In this document: positions 17,594-26,948 of the stretch, one piece after another
Position numbering within the stretch: the stretch's first letter is position 1
Layout: each line of letters begins with the position of its first letter
Source: Pseudotabrizicola alkalilacus
Lineage (GTDB): Bacteria; Pseudomonadota; Alphaproteobacteria; Rhodobacterales; Rhodobacteraceae
DNA length: 64,000 nt
Assembly: GCF_003443995.1 (NCBI RefSeq)
Contig: NZ_QWEY01000003.1
Location: forward strand, 310,001 to 374,000
Reading direction: 5' to 3'
Notes under the pieces: model-generated
The model's database searches: none
Seen by the model: the letters and a program-made list of their open reading frames with translations, nothing else
Told to the model about the DNA's origin: nothing
Translations under genes and position numbers: made by a program

Positions 17594-19864
17594 ATGGCAG
17601 GCCGGCCAAAGGGATCAGGGGCTATCGTCCACCATCGCAGCCTTTCGGCGCGCGAGCTGGGCCATGACGGTCTGACGCGGCTGCTGGATTGCGTGCAGCT
17701 GCCGGATGGCCGGGTGTTTTCCACCTTTGGCACAGGCACCCACCCTTCGGCGTTTCTGCCCGATGGCGCGCCGGGCTGCGCCACGCCCTTGGAGCTGCGC
17801 GAGATTTCCGGCGGGGCTCTGGTGGTGACGGGGGGCACTGGTCCGCTGGCGCTGACCGGTGGTGCCACACTGTCCATTGCCCCCGTGTCCGCCGAACCGG
17901 AGCTTTTTGCCGGGCTTAACACCATCTTTGGCTTTCGCATCGACGAAACCGCCGCGCAGGTGGCCGAAGGGCTGATCTATCATGCCCTGCACCACGGGTT
18001 GCATGCCGCGCTGATCGTCAGCCGCACGCCGGACGGAGCCGGATTCGCCAAAGCCTTGCGCAAGGCTTTGGGGCAAATCGCGCTGACCGTTGTGGTGCTC
18101 GACAGCCCGCTGCCCTTGGGCAAGCCGGAGGAAGGCCCGGTCAACCATCCGTGGTTTGCCCCCGACGCCCCCGGCAAAGACCGGATGGAGCCGCCTGCCC
18201 CCGACCCGTGGCGGTCCGGCCTGTCGGAACAGATCCTGTTCGAGGCGTTGAAATGGCGGTTCCTGTCACAGGCCCGCGCCGTGCTGACGCTGGATGTGAC
18301 CGATATTCTGGCCCCGGATGCCCCGAACGCCTTTGATCTGTGCCTTGCGGCCAAGCATGGCGTGATCCTGCTGGCCGGGCGGAGGATCTACCCTTGGCGT
18401 GTCCGACCAAAGGGCGAGCCACGGTTTGGCGACCACATCTGCCGCCAATTCGATGCGCGGCGCGGCATCGCGCGCTGGGGCGTGGCCCCGGCAGTTGCGG
18501 GGCTGGAAAACACCTGGCGGATGGTGCGGGTGGCCTATGCCAAGCCCGACCCGACCGAGGCGGTGCCGTTTTTGCGCGCGATGTCGATCCGGGTGCCGGG
18601 GCGGCAGCCGGGGGAGCTGGCCCCCAAGACCTCGCTGATCGAAGACCCGGCGCTGATCGCGATGTCGGAACAGATTTTCAGGCATAAAGCGGTGCGCCCG
18701 CCCACTTCACGCCCGCGCACCGCCCCTGGGGCGGCGCTCATGGCCGGGCGCACGGCGATTGTCACCACAATGAAGAACGAGGGGCCGTTCATACTGGAAT
18801 GGATCGCCTATCACCGCGCCATCGGGGTCGATGACTTCCTGATCTACACCAATGATTGCACCGATGGCACCGACACGATGCTGGAGCTGTTGCAGACCAA
18901 GGGGTTGTGCCAGCACCGGGTCAACCCCTGGGTGCCGGGGGGCGATCTGAAGCCGCAGCACGCGGCCTTGCAGGCGGCGGAATCCGAGCCGGTGATGCGC
19001 GATTGCGGCTGGGGCATCTGCATGGATGTGGATGAGTTCATCAATATCAGGATCGGCGACGGCACGCTGGCCGCGCTTTACGCGGCCATGGGGGCGGCCA
19101 ACATGATCAGCCTGACCTGGCGGCTGATCGGCAATTCCGACGTGGCGGAATACGACGACCGGTTCTTGCTGGAGCAGTTCACCGACTGCGCCCCCGAGGT
19201 GATCCGCAAGCCGCATCAGGCCTGGGGCTTCAAGACCCTGTTCCGCAACATCGACATTTACAAGAAACTGGGGGTTCACCGGCCAAAAGGTCTGAAGCCC
19301 GATCTGTGGGATCAGGTCCGGTGGCTGAATGGCTCAGGCCGGCCGATGCCCAAAGAGCTGTTCCGCAACGGCTGGCGTTCGACACTGGAAACCTATGGCT
19401 ACGACTGGGTGCAGCTGAACCATTATGCGGTGCGCTCGGCCGAAAGCTTTCTGGTCAAGCGCGACCGGGGCCGGGTCAATCATGTCGACCGGGATCAGGG
19501 CCTGAACTACTGGTTCCGCATGAACCACAACGCCGACCGCGACACCTCGATTCAGCGGATGATCCCGGCGCTGCGGGCGGAATATGACCGGCTGCTGGCC
19601 GATCCGGAAATCCGGGCCGCACACGCGCATTCGGTGGCCTGCCACCGGGCCAAGATCACCGAGTTGATGCAGACGGAGAATTATCAGGCGTTTTATGCCG
19701 AACTGACCGGCGCGCGGATGAAAAAGCTGTGCCGGTTGCAGCATCATTTCGGATCGGCGGTGTTCAATGCCGGGCCGGGCGTGATTCCCGCCGATCTGCA
19801 CACGCGTGAGCTGCCGCCCGGATTTTTCTTTACGGTCGAGCATAGCGGCGAAGCAGAGCACTGA
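17594..19864 (+). CDS. Glycosyltransferase family 2/92-like with large N-terminal extension
   Basis: 756 residues. The C-terminal half is a GT-A transferase of the GT2/GT92 type: TTMKNEGPFILEWIAYHRAI starting near residue 391, IYTNDCTDGTDTMLELL, and the metal-binding motif DVDEF (478-482). The N-terminal ~370 residues carry no domain I recognise and contain ALIVSRTPDGAGFAKALRK and ARAVLTLDVTDILAPDAPNAFD. No transmembrane segment or signal peptide is apparent, so it is probably cytoplasmic. It likely adds sugars to an exopolysaccharide or capsule. Flanked by the 739-residue transferase (divergent) and the hydrolase-like protein. Confidence 0.87.
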   Translation: MAGRPKGSGAIVHHRSLSARELGHDGLTRLLDCVQLPDGRVFSTFGTGTHPSAFLPDGAPGCATPLELREISGGALVVTGGTGPLALTGGATLSIAPVSAEPELFAGLNTIFGFRIDETAAQVAEGLIYHALHHGLHAALIVSRTPDGAGFAKALRKALGQIALTVVVLDSPLPLGKPEEGPVNHPWFAPDAPGKDRMEPPAPDPWRSGLSEQILFEALKWRFLSQARAVLTLDVTDILAPDAPNAFDLCLAAKHGVILLAGRRIYPWRVRPKGEPRFGDHICRQFDARRGIARWGVAPAVAGLENTWRMVRVAYAKPDPTEAVPFLRAMSIRVPGRQPGELAPKTSLIEDPALIAMSEQIFRHKAVRPPTSRPRTAPGAALMAGRTAIVTTMKNEGPFILEWIAYHRAIGVDDFLIYTNDCTDGTDTMLELLQTKGLCQHRVNPWVPGGDLKPQHAALQAAESEPVMRDCGWGICMDVDEFINIRIGDGTLAALYAAMGAANMISLTWRLIGNSDVAEYDDRFLLEQFTDCAPEVIRKPHQAWGFKTLFRNIDIYKKLGVHRPKGLKPDLWDQVRWLNGSGRPMPKELFRNGWRSTLETYGYDWVQLNHYAVRSAESFLVKRDRGRVNHVDRDQGLNYWFRMNHNADRDTSIQRMIPALRAEYDRLLADPEIRAAHAHSVACHRAKITELMQTENYQAFYAELTGARMKKLCRLQHHFGSAVFNAGPGVIPADLHTRELPPGFFFTVEHSGEAEH

Positions 19865-20086
19865 CCCCGCAACTTTTCTCGAAAACTCAACGGCAAAAGT
19901 CGGCTGCGAAAGCCGGAACCTGACAAGCGGCACAGTTTTGCTGATCGCGCAGACAGCAAGCGGCGGGAAACAGTCTGTCGCGGCGACACGCCTTGCCTCA
20001 AATCTGCCAAAGTCAGAGACTACTGATAAGATCCCTGCCACTGACCGGCGCAAGCGCTTGCTCTTGCGTCTCTTACGGAGATGATC

Positions 20087-21064
20087 ATGTCGGATACGCT
20101 TTCCCCGCCCCGCACGGCGGATGTGGCCGCAACGCCAGCATCCGAAGGGTCGGCGACTGCGCCCGACAGCCGCGAAAGCTGGTTGGCCCTGCTGGACCAG
20201 ATCGGCGAAGACGCCGGTTACTTCGAGCCGCTTGGTGCCCGGCACTGGGCATTTTTCATTGACGAGAATCCGACCCTGCTGGTCAGCTTTGAGCAAGCCG
20301 ATGACATTCGCGCCCGTCCGGGGCAGATGCCGCTGGGCCATGACATTGCCAAGGAAAAGGGCTGGTCGCATCTGTGCCTGATCGCCGATGGCGACACCTG
20401 GTATCGTGACCCGCGGGTGTATGGCTATTTCGACCGGTTGGTCGATGATGCGTTTTTCGAAGATTTCGATTCGGTCTTGTTCATGGGCGCCGGTGTGCAA
20501 GGCTATGCGGCGGCGGCCTATTCCGTCGCGGCCCCCGGTGCGGCGGTTCTGGCGCTGAGCCCGCGTGCCACCCTGTCGCCCGACACTGCGGGCTGGGACA
20601 AGCGCGCAATGAAATCGCGCAAGCTGGATTTCACCAGCCGCTATGGCTACGCGCCCGATATGGTGGATGGCGCGGGCCGGGTGTTCATCCTGCACGACCC
20701 GGAGGTGACGGAGGATGCCATGCACGCCGCCCTGTTCCGGGGCGAACATGTCACCCATCTGCGCTGCCCCCGGCTTGGCAGCCGTCCGGACGTGGCCCTT
20801 GCCCATATGCAGATCGTGCCGCAGCTCGCTCAGGCGGCGATGGCGGGGACGCTGACCCGGCACAGCTTTGCGCAGCTTTGGCGCGGGCGGCGCAATTTCG
20901 GTCCCTACCTGCGGGTCTTGCTGACGCAGACCCAGGCAGAGGGCCGGTTGAAACTGGAAAAGATGATCTGCCAGAACGTGACATCGCGGGTCAATGCGCC
21001 CCGGTTCCGCAAGCGTCTGGCCGATATTCTGGCCGCAGAAGCAGAGCAATCCCTCAAAGAGTGA
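20087..21064 (+). CDS. Hydrolase-fold protein lacking the catalytic serine (paralogue of the 15190-17409 C-terminus)
   Basis: 325 residues. The region from about residue 90 aligns by eye with the C-terminal domain of the 739-residue protein: shared pattern GWS-x6-(A/N)G-x-TWYRDP-x-V, then SVLFMGAGVQGYAAAAY where the other has VVFYGASMGGYAACAF, then LSPRATL / ISPQSTL. The nucleophile serine is replaced by Gly136, so classical esterase activity is unlikely. I recall homologues carrying the name 'phosphoadenosine phosphosulfate reductase' in annotations, but none of its cysteine motifs is present. The ATG at 20087 was chosen because GGAG lies six bases upstream; the ATG at 20081 abuts it. Confidence 0.85.
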   Translation: MSDTLSPPRTADVAATPASEGSATAPDSRESWLALLDQIGEDAGYFEPLGARHWAFFIDENPTLLVSFEQADDIRARPGQMPLGHDIAKEKGWSHLCLIADGDTWYRDPRVYGYFDRLVDDAFFEDFDSVLFMGAGVQGYAAAAYSVAAPGAAVLALSPRATLSPDTAGWDKRAMKSRKLDFTSRYGYAPDMVDGAGRVFILHDPEVTEDAMHAALFRGEHVTHLRCPRLGSRPDVALAHMQIVPQLAQAAMAGTLTRHSFAQLWRGRRNFGPYLRVLLTQTQAEGRLKLEKMICQNVTSRVNAPRFRKRLADILAAEAEQSLKE

Positions 21065-21086
21065 TCCCGGCGCGGCAAAGCCACCT

Positions 21087-21494
21087 TCAGCCCTCTATCC
21101 CGGCGGCAAGTGTCCACAGATCCTGCGCGCGCTGTTCGGTCAGGCGCGCCTTGCAGCCAAAGACCAGCAAGGGCTCTGCCGATCCGCCGCGCATCTGAAA
21201 GCCCTCGGCCAGGCAGGCGTTGTCGCGAAACGTGATCCAGGCCCGTTGCGCGTCGCGCAACGCGGTCTCTGCGCCCGCCTGACTTGCGCTGAGTTCGCCA
21301 TCAATCCGCCGCATGGCAGAGCGTGCCCGCGCATAGGCAGCATTCAGATCCTTGTCAGCGGCATTAAAAGCGCTCGCGGCGCAGGCGTTCATTTCCATCT
21401 GGGTTATGGCGTTGTCGCAATCCACGGTCTGGGCCTGCGCCGCACCGGCAAAGCCTGCGCCAAAAACCACAGCCATCACTGTCATAATCCGCAT
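21087..21494 (-). CDS. LprI-like (DUF1311) exported protein
   Basis: 135 residues. Signal peptide MRIMTVMAVVFGAGFAGAAQAQ, then a mature domain with TVDCDNAITQMEMNACAASAFNAADKDLN, LRDAQRAWITFRDNAC and a C-terminal FGCKARLTEQRAQDL. The four spaced cysteines and the QRAWIxFRDxxC motif are typical of the PF07007 lysozyme-inhibitor LprI/DUF1311 family. Periplasmic, probably two disulfides. Start ATG at 21494 with GGAG five bases upstream. Role in this organism unknown. Confidence 0.88.
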   Translation of the reverse strand: MRIMTVMAVVFGAGFAGAAQAQTVDCDNAITQMEMNACAASAFNAADKDLNAAYARARSAMRRIDGELSASQAGAETALRDAQRAWITFRDNACLAEGFQMRGGSAEPLLVFGCKARLTEQRAQDLWTLAAGIEG

Positions 21495-21564
21495 CGCCGC
21501 TCCAGTTCTCCATCTGCGCGACAAGCCGGGGCACGGTGGTGCCCCCAACCCGCCACAAGAAAAA

Positions 21565-22029
21565 TCAGTTTGCAAAAACAGTCACTTCTGGCAAGGCAGT
21601 CAGCGACAGGCCAAGCGCCACATAGGCGGGCAAAGACAGTTGCGCTGCGCCCTGCCCCGGCAGCAGATCGACCGCAACCGACTGACCGGAAGCTGTGACA
21701 ACGCGGCCTTTGCCGGGTGCGCTGACCAGCGAGCTGCGCAGCCAGATGCCGGGTTCTGCCGGGCTGCCAAGGCTGACCGAGACCTTGCCCAATGACCGCT
21801 CGCCGCTGGCGGCGGGCGCGGCAAGGGCGGCCTGCTTTTCCGCCTCGGTGGTGGTGTCGAGCGTGGTGGCGGTCGCCCCGGCACCCAGAACCGGCGCAGG
21901 CGCCGACGCGACGGCGGCCCCCGCATCAACGGTGGCGGCAGGTGCCTCGGATGAGGGTTTCAGACGGTCCAGCACCGCGCATCCGGAAATGGCGGTCAGG
22001 GCGAGGCTCAGGAAAATGACATTACGCAT
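21565..22029 (-). CDS. Predicted lipoprotein
   Basis: 154 residues. Lipobox ISGC places the lipidated cysteine at residue 17 after a typical signal sequence (MRNVIFLSLALTAISGC). A low-complexity Ala/Thr/Pro segment is followed by a compact C-terminal domain (LGKVSVSLGSPAEPGIWLRSSLVSAPGKGRVV...QLSLPAYVALGLSLTALPEV). The C-terminal part recurs in rhodobacterial proteins but I cannot assign a function. Probably anchored in the outer membrane facing the periplasm. Divergent from moaA. Confidence 0.82.
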   Translation of the reverse strand: MRNVIFLSLALTAISGCAVLDRLKPSSEAPAATVDAGAAVASAPAPVLGAGATATTLDTTTEAEKQAALAAPAASGERSLGKVSVSLGSPAEPGIWLRSSLVSAPGKGRVVTASGQSVAVDLLPGQGAAQLSLPAYVALGLSLTALPEVTVFAN

Positions 22030-22114
22030 GGCATGACGATAGTATGCCCCCGCCGCGCCCGCAATGCCGCGATCACAGCTTGTCAGGAGGTGAGCGGAGT
22101 CTTACCTTCCTCTG

Positions 22115-23128
22115 ATGACCCAAGCCACCGCCCCCCTGATCGACCCCTTTGCGCGCGCGATCTCTTACCTGCGCGTCTCGGTCACCGATCGCTGCGATTT
22201 CCGCTGTGTGTATTGCATGGCCGAGAACATGACCTTTCTGCCAAAGGCCGATCTGCTGACGCTGGAAGAGCTGGACAGGATGTGTTCAGCCTTTGTGCGG
22301 ATGGGGGTGGAAAAGCTGCGCATCACCGGCGGCGAGCCTTTGGTGCGCAAGGGCATCATGACGTTTTTCCGCGCCATGTCGCGGCACCTCGACTCGGGCG
22401 CGCTGAAAGAGCTGACGCTGACCACCAACGGCAGCCAGCTGGCGAAATACGCAACCGAGCTGGCGGAGTGCGGGGTGCGGCGTATCAACGTGTCGCTTGA
22501 CACGCTCGACCCCGACAAATTCGCCCGCATCACCCGCTGGGGCCGCCTGCCCCAGGTGCTCGACGGGATCGCAGCGGCACAGGCGGCGGGGCTGCGGGTC
22601 AAGATCAACGCGGTGGCGCTGAAAGGCTTCAACGAGGATGAACAGTTCAGCATCACCGACTGGTGCGCGCAGAATGGCCATGACCTGACCTGGATCGAGG
22701 TCATGCCGATGGGCGATCTGGGCAATGAGAACCGGCTGGATCAATACTGGAGCCTCAAGGATCTGCGCGCCCGCTATGCCGAGCGCTTTGCCCTGACCGA
22801 CCTGACCGAGCGTTCGGGCGGCCCGGCGCGCTATGTGCGGATCGAGGAAACCGGGCAGAAAATCGGCTTCATCACACCGCTGACCCATAACTTCTGCGAA
22901 AGCTGCAACCGGGTCCGGCTGACCTGCACCGGCGAGTTGTATATGTGTCTGGGTCAGGAAGACATGGCCGACCTGCGCGCGCCGTTGCGCAGCAGCGTGG
23001 GGGATGCGGCGCTGGAAGCCGCCATCCGCACCGCCATCAGCCACAAGCCCAAAGGCCATGATTTCGACTATTCCCGCACCGGTGTCACGGGCAAGATGAC
23101 CCGCCACATGAGCCACACCGGCGGCTAA
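22115..23128 (+). CDS. moaA: GTP 3',8-cyclase MoaA (molybdenum cofactor biosynthesis)
   Basis: 337 residues. The radical-SAM cluster is C27-x3-C31-x2-C34 (CDFRCVYC), and the GGEP motif follows at 72-75. The second [4Fe-4S] site is C261-x2-C264-x13-C278 ([19 protein letters not shown]). It converts GTP to 3',8-cyclo-dihydro-GTP, the first step of molybdopterin synthesis, and so supplies cofactor to the enzymes served by the XdhC cluster near 9 kb. The conserved C-terminal Gly-Gly is present. The ATG at 22115 lacks a close ribosome site but is the only start downstream of the in-frame stop. Confidence 0.95.
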   Translation: MTQATAPLIDPFARAISYLRVSVTDRCDFRCVYCMAENMTFLPKADLLTLEELDRMCSAFVRMGVEKLRITGGEPLVRKGIMTFFRAMSRHLDSGALKELTLTTNGSQLAKYATELAECGVRRINVSLDTLDPDKFARITRWGRLPQVLDGIAAAQAAGLRVKINAVALKGFNEDEQFSITDWCAQNGHDLTWIEVMPMGDLGNENRLDQYWSLKDLRARYAERFALTDLTERSGGPARYVRIEETGQKIGFITPLTHNFCESCNRVRLTCTGELYMCLGQEDMADLRAPLRSSVGDAALEAAIRTAISHKPKGHDFDYSRTGVTGKMTRHMSHTGG

Positions 23129-23234
23129 GCCGCGGCTTACCGGCGTCTGACCCACCCACACGTGACCGCTGGTCGCACCGGGTTTTCCACCTGACTGTCT
23201 GGCCCTAGATTGGGTCCAACAGCAAAGGTGTATG

Positions 23235-24608
23235 ATGGACACGTTTTTACTTTCGCGCATCCAGTTCGCGGCAAACATCAGTTTTCACATCCTGTTTCCG
23301 ACGATCACGATCGCCCTCGGCTGGGTGTTGTTGTTTTTCCGATACCGCTTTGCCCGCACCGGCGACGGCAAATGGATGGACGCCTACATGTTCTGGGTCA
23401 AGGTGTTCGCCCTGTCCTTTGCGCTTGGCGTCGTCTCGGGCATCACCATGTCGTTTCAGTTCGGCACCAACTGGCCGGGGTTCATGGAGACGGTCGGCAA
23501 TGTGGCGGGCCCTCTGCTCGCCTATGAGGTGATGACAGCGTTTTTCCTTGAAGCGGTGTTTCTGGGCATCATGCTGTTCGGCGCGCGCCGGGTGCCACCG
23601 TGGCTGCATATCCTGGCCACCTTTCTCGTCGCCTTTGGCACCACGATGAGCGCGTTCTGGATTCTGGTGCTGAACTCGTGGATGCACACACCGCAGGGCT
23701 ATGAACTGCGGGACGGGATCGTGCATGCAACCGACTGGTTTGCCATCGTTTTCAACCCGTCACTGCCCTACCGTCTGGGCCATATGCTGCTGGCCTCGGG
23801 TCTGACAGTCGCCTTTCTGATCGCCGGCATCGCGGCGTTCCGCCGCCTGATCGGCGACCGGCAAGAGGCGACGCTGACCCAGCTGCGCTTTGGTCTGATC
23901 CTTGGCGCGATGCTGATCCCGCTGCAGATTCTGATGGGCGACATGCACGGGCTGAACACGCTGGAGCATCAGCCCGCCAAGGTCGCCGCGATGGAGGGCA
24001 ACTGGGACACTGGCCCGAATGTGTCGCTGCTGCTGTTCGCAATCCCAGATGAGGCCGCCCGCACCAACCACGCCGAGATTGCCATCCCGAACGGCGCGAG
24101 CCTGATCCTGACCCATTCGGCGGGCGGTATGGTGCCGGGGCTCAATGACTTTGTGGCCGAAGACGGCACCGTACTGCACCCGCCCGTGGCCCCGGTGTTC
24201 TGGGGGTTCCGGGTGATGGTCGGCACCGGCATGGCGATGCTGGCACTGTCCTGGCTCGGCACCGCGCTGATCTGGCGACGCGGGGCCGAGGCCCTGCCCC
24301 GGCCGTTCCTAATGGCCGCGACCGCGATGGCCTTCTCGGGCTGGCTGGCCACTTTGGCGGGCTGGTATGTCACCGAAATCGGCCGCCAACCCTGGCTGGT
24401 GACCGGGGTTCTGACCACCAAAGCCGCCGTCGGCGATATCGCCGCCCCGATGGTGATGGCCACGCTGATGACCTATCTCGCGGTCTATCTGGCCCTGATG
24501 ATCGCCTATATCGGCGTCATCCTGCACCTCGCCCGCCGCGCCGCCGAAGGCAAACGCCCGGTCCGCGAAGAAGTGCGCGACGACCCGATCACCGTTCCTG
24601 CGGAGTAG
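23235..24608 (+). CDS. cydA: Cytochrome bd-type quinol oxidase subunit I (cyanide-insensitive type)
   Basis: 457 residues, multiple transmembrane helices. N-terminal LSRIQFAANISFHILFPTITIALGW contains the conserved haem-ligand histidine. IGRQPWLVTGVLTT marks CydA. The length is well below the roughly 520 residues of E. coli CydA because the quinol loop is short, the pattern of CioA. It oxidises quinol and reduces oxygen at the cytoplasmic membrane. The ATG at 23235 is six bases after AAAGG; the ATG one codon earlier is too close. Followed by cydB after 4 bp. Confidence 0.94.
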   Translation: MDTFLLSRIQFAANISFHILFPTITIALGWVLLFFRYRFARTGDGKWMDAYMFWVKVFALSFALGVVSGITMSFQFGTNWPGFMETVGNVAGPLLAYEVMTAFFLEAVFLGIMLFGARRVPPWLHILATFLVAFGTTMSAFWILVLNSWMHTPQGYELRDGIVHATDWFAIVFNPSLPYRLGHMLLASGLTVAFLIAGIAAFRRLIGDRQEATLTQLRFGLILGAMLIPLQILMGDMHGLNTLEHQPAKVAAMEGNWDTGPNVSLLLFAIPDEAARTNHAEIAIPNGASLILTHSAGGMVPGLNDFVAEDGTVLHPPVAPVFWGFRVMVGTGMAMLALSWLGTALIWRRGAEALPRPFLMAATAMAFSGWLATLAGWYVTEIGRQPWLVTGVLTTKAAVGDIAAPMVMATLMTYLAVYLALMIAYIGVILHLARRAAEGKRPVREEVRDDPITVPAE

Positions 24609-24612
24609 TCCG

Positions 24613-25614
24613 ATGACCCTTGATGCCACCACCCTGCCCGTGATCTTTGCCGCCCTGATGGGGGTGTCGATCCTGCTCTATGTCATTCTCGACGGCTTTG
24701 ATCTGGGGGTGGGGCTGTTGTTTCCCTTTGCCGGCGCCGAGGAACGCGACCGGATGATCGCGTCAATCGGGCCGTTCTGGGATGCGAATGAAACCTGGTT
24801 GGTGCTGGCCATCGGCATCCTGCTGGTCGCCTTTCCCACCGCGCATGGCACGATCCTGACCGCGCTGTATCTTCCGGTCGCCATCATGCTGATCGGGCTG
24901 ATCCTGCGCGGCGTCGCGTTCGAATTCCGCGCCAAGGCCCCGCTGGCGCACAAACGGTCGTGGGACCGGGCGTTTTTTGCCGGCAGCCTGATGACCTCGG
25001 CCTCGCAGGGGTTCATGCTGGGCATGTATGTGATGGGGCTGGAATGGACGCTGTTTCACATCGGCTTTGCGGCTTTGACCGCTGGCGCGCTGACCGTGGC
25101 CTACAGCTTCATCGGTGCGGGCTGGGTCATTCTGAAAACCGATGGCGCGTTGCAGATCAAGGCGGTGAGTTGGGCGCGCGGCGGGATCTGGGGCATGGCG
25201 CTGGGTCTGGGGGCGGTGTCCCTGGCGACACCCTTTATCAGCACCCGGATCTTCGAGCGCTGGTTCAGCTTTCCCGAAGTGGTGTTGCTGGCGCCGTTGC
25301 CGCTGATCTCGCTGGCGCTGATCGTGCTGGTCTGGGTCGCGTTGCGACATCTGCCGACGAAAAACGACCATTTTGCATGGTTCCCCTTTGCCGGGGCGAC
25401 GACGCTGATGGTGCTGGGGTTTTTCGGGATGGGCTACAGCTTTTATCCCTATATCGTGCCCGAGCAGATGACGATCTATGAGGCGGCCTCCAGCCCCGAA
25501 AGCCTCAAGATCATCCTGTTCGGCGCGCTGATCGTGCTGCCGATGATCATCGGCTACACCGTGCTGTCCTACACCGTGTTCCGGGGCAAGGCGACCAGCT
25601 TGACCTATGACTGA
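24613..25614 (+). CDS. cydB: Cytochrome bd-type quinol oxidase subunit II
   Basis: 333 residues with several hydrophobic helices. The N-terminus (LYVILDGFDLGVGLLFPF) and WDANETWLVLAIGILLVAFP are hallmark CydB/CioB motifs. C-terminal FYPYIVPEQMTIYEAASSPESL is also conserved. Forms the heterodimer with the preceding subunit. GGAG lies 7 bases before the ATG. No cydX-like small gene or cydDC exporter is present nearby. A repeat-type terminator follows. Confidence 0.94.
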   Translation: MTLDATTLPVIFAALMGVSILLYVILDGFDLGVGLLFPFAGAEERDRMIASIGPFWDANETWLVLAIGILLVAFPTAHGTILTALYLPVAIMLIGLILRGVAFEFRAKAPLAHKRSWDRAFFAGSLMTSASQGFMLGMYVMGLEWTLFHIGFAALTAGALTVAYSFIGAGWVILKTDGALQIKAVSWARGGIWGMALGLGAVSLATPFISTRIFERWFSFPEVVLLAPLPLISLALIVLVWVALRHLPTKNDHFAWFPFAGATTLMVLGFFGMGYSFYPYIVPEQMTIYEAASSPESLKIILFGALIVLPMIIGYTVLSYTVFRGKATSLTYD

Positions 25615-25622
25615 CTCGTTGA

Positions 25623-25671
25623 GGGGGGCTGTCTGCCCCCCCCCGAGGATACTTTTGAACAGAGGAAACGC
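25623..25671 (+). terminator. Terminator-like repeat after cydB (GGATACTT family)
   Basis: Stem GGGGGGC/GCCCCCC with loop TGTCT, followed by CCGAGGATACTTTTGAACAG. It lies 8 bp after the cydB stop and matches the family at 14041 and 42897. The M20 gene ends at 25680 on the other strand. Confidence 0.75.
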
Positions 25672-25679
25672 AGGCCGGT

Positions 25680-26846
25680 TCAGGCCGACGGCATCCGCGA
25701 CTCGACCATCCCGGCATACCAGCTGGAGCCGAAGGGGATGGCGTTGTCGTCGAAGTTATAGGCCGGGTGGTGGACCATCGCGGTGTCACCATTGCCAAGG
25801 AAAATGTAAGCGCCGGGCCGCGCATTGAGCATGAAGCTGAAATCCTCGGCCCCCATCAAGGGCGCGGTGTTTTCGTCGACCTGCCCGGACACTGCCTGCG
25901 CCACTGCAACCGCGTGGCGGGTGTTGTCCTCGGCATTCACTGTCACCGGGTAACCGCGCTGATAGGCCACCTCGGCCCTGGCCCCCAAAGCCGTGGCAGT
26001 TCCGGTCACGATTTCGGTGATCCGCCGCTCGACATAATCCTGCACAGCCGGGTCCATGGTGCGGACGGTGCCCTTGAGCTTGACCACCTGCGGGATCACG
26101 TTATGCGCGGTGGAATCGGTCTGCACGGTGCAGACGCTGACCACCACCTGTTTCATCGGATCGACCCCGCGTGAGGCAATGGTTTGCAACGCCACGATGA
26201 TATGCGCGGCAACCACGGTGGTATCAATGCAATCATGCGGCTTGGCGGCATGGCCGCCCTTGCCGGTCACGGTCAGCTCGAACTGATCCGCCGCCGCCAT
26301 GATCGCGCCCGGGCGAATGGCGAAAGTGCCCAAGGGAATGCCGGGCATGTTATGCATGCCGTAAACTTCCTGCACGCCGAACCGGTCCATCATGCCCTCT
26401 TCGACCATCTCGCGCCCGCCACCACCGCCCTCTTCGGCGGGCTGGAAGATCACCACGGCCTTGCCGTCAAAATTGCGGGTCTCTGCCAGATACTTTGCGG
26501 CCCCCAGCAGCATCGCCGTATGGCCGTCATGGCCGCAGGCATGCATCACGCCGGGGGTGGTCGAGGCATAGTCCACCCCGGTCTGTTCGTGGATCGGCAG
26601 CGCATCCATATCGGCGCGCAAGCCAATGACCCGGCCCGCCGTATCGGTCTTGCCATGGATCACGCCGACAACGCCGGTACGGCCAATGCCTGTCACCACC
26701 TCGTCACAGCCAAACGCCCGGAGCAGATCGGCCACTTTCGCCGCCGTGCGATGCACCTCGAACAGCAGTTCCGGATGGGTGTGAAAATCACGCCGCCATT
26801 CGGTGATTTCGGGCAGCATTTCGGCGAAACGGTTCTTGACGGGCAT
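25680..26846 (-). CDS. M20 family metallo-amidohydrolase (hippurate/IAA-amino-acid hydrolase-like)
   Basis: 388 residues. Metal-site motifs of the M20D amidohydrolases are visible: RRDFHTHPEL, GLRADMDALPIHE, MHACGHDGHTAML, and IFQPAEEGGGG with the general-base glutamate. The small dimerisation domain (FELTVTGKGGHAAKPHDCIDT) and C-terminal MGAEDFSFML are present. It should hydrolyse N-acyl or N-aroyl amino acids, or a related amide, in the cytoplasm; the exact substrate cannot be read. It lies 102 bp downstream of the DAO gene and next to a peptide importer, consistent with degradation of imported acyl-amino acids or peptides. Confidence 0.9.
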   Translation of the reverse strand: MPVKNRFAEMLPEITEWRRDFHTHPELLFEVHRTAAKVADLLRAFGCDEVVTGIGRTGVVGVIHGKTDTAGRVIGLRADMDALPIHEQTGVDYASTTPGVMHACGHDGHTAMLLGAAKYLAETRNFDGKAVVIFQPAEEGGGGGREMVEEGMMDRFGVQEVYGMHNMPGIPLGTFAIRPGAIMAAADQFELTVTGKGGHAAKPHDCIDTTVVAAHIIVALQTIASRGVDPMKQVVVSVCTVQTDSTAHNVIPQVVKLKGTVRTMDPAVQDYVERRITEIVTGTATALGARAEVAYQRGYPVTVNAEDNTRHAVAVAQAVSGQVDENTAPLMGAEDFSFMLNARPGAYIFLGNGDTAMVHHPAYNFDDNAIPFGSSWYAGMVESRMPSA

Positions 26847-26948
26847 ATCGGCCTCCTCTCGATCAGGGTGCGGGGATGGTGGGCCGGAAAGCGGGCGGCA
26901 TCAAGAGGCGCGCGTGGCCAATCTGACCTTTTGATCAAAATTCAGGCG

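Noticed and set aside
20087-21064. Annotation as PAPS/APS reductase
   Set aside because: None of the CC, CxxC or catalytic ECG-type cysteine motifs of CysH is present; similarity is to a hydrolase-like domain instead.
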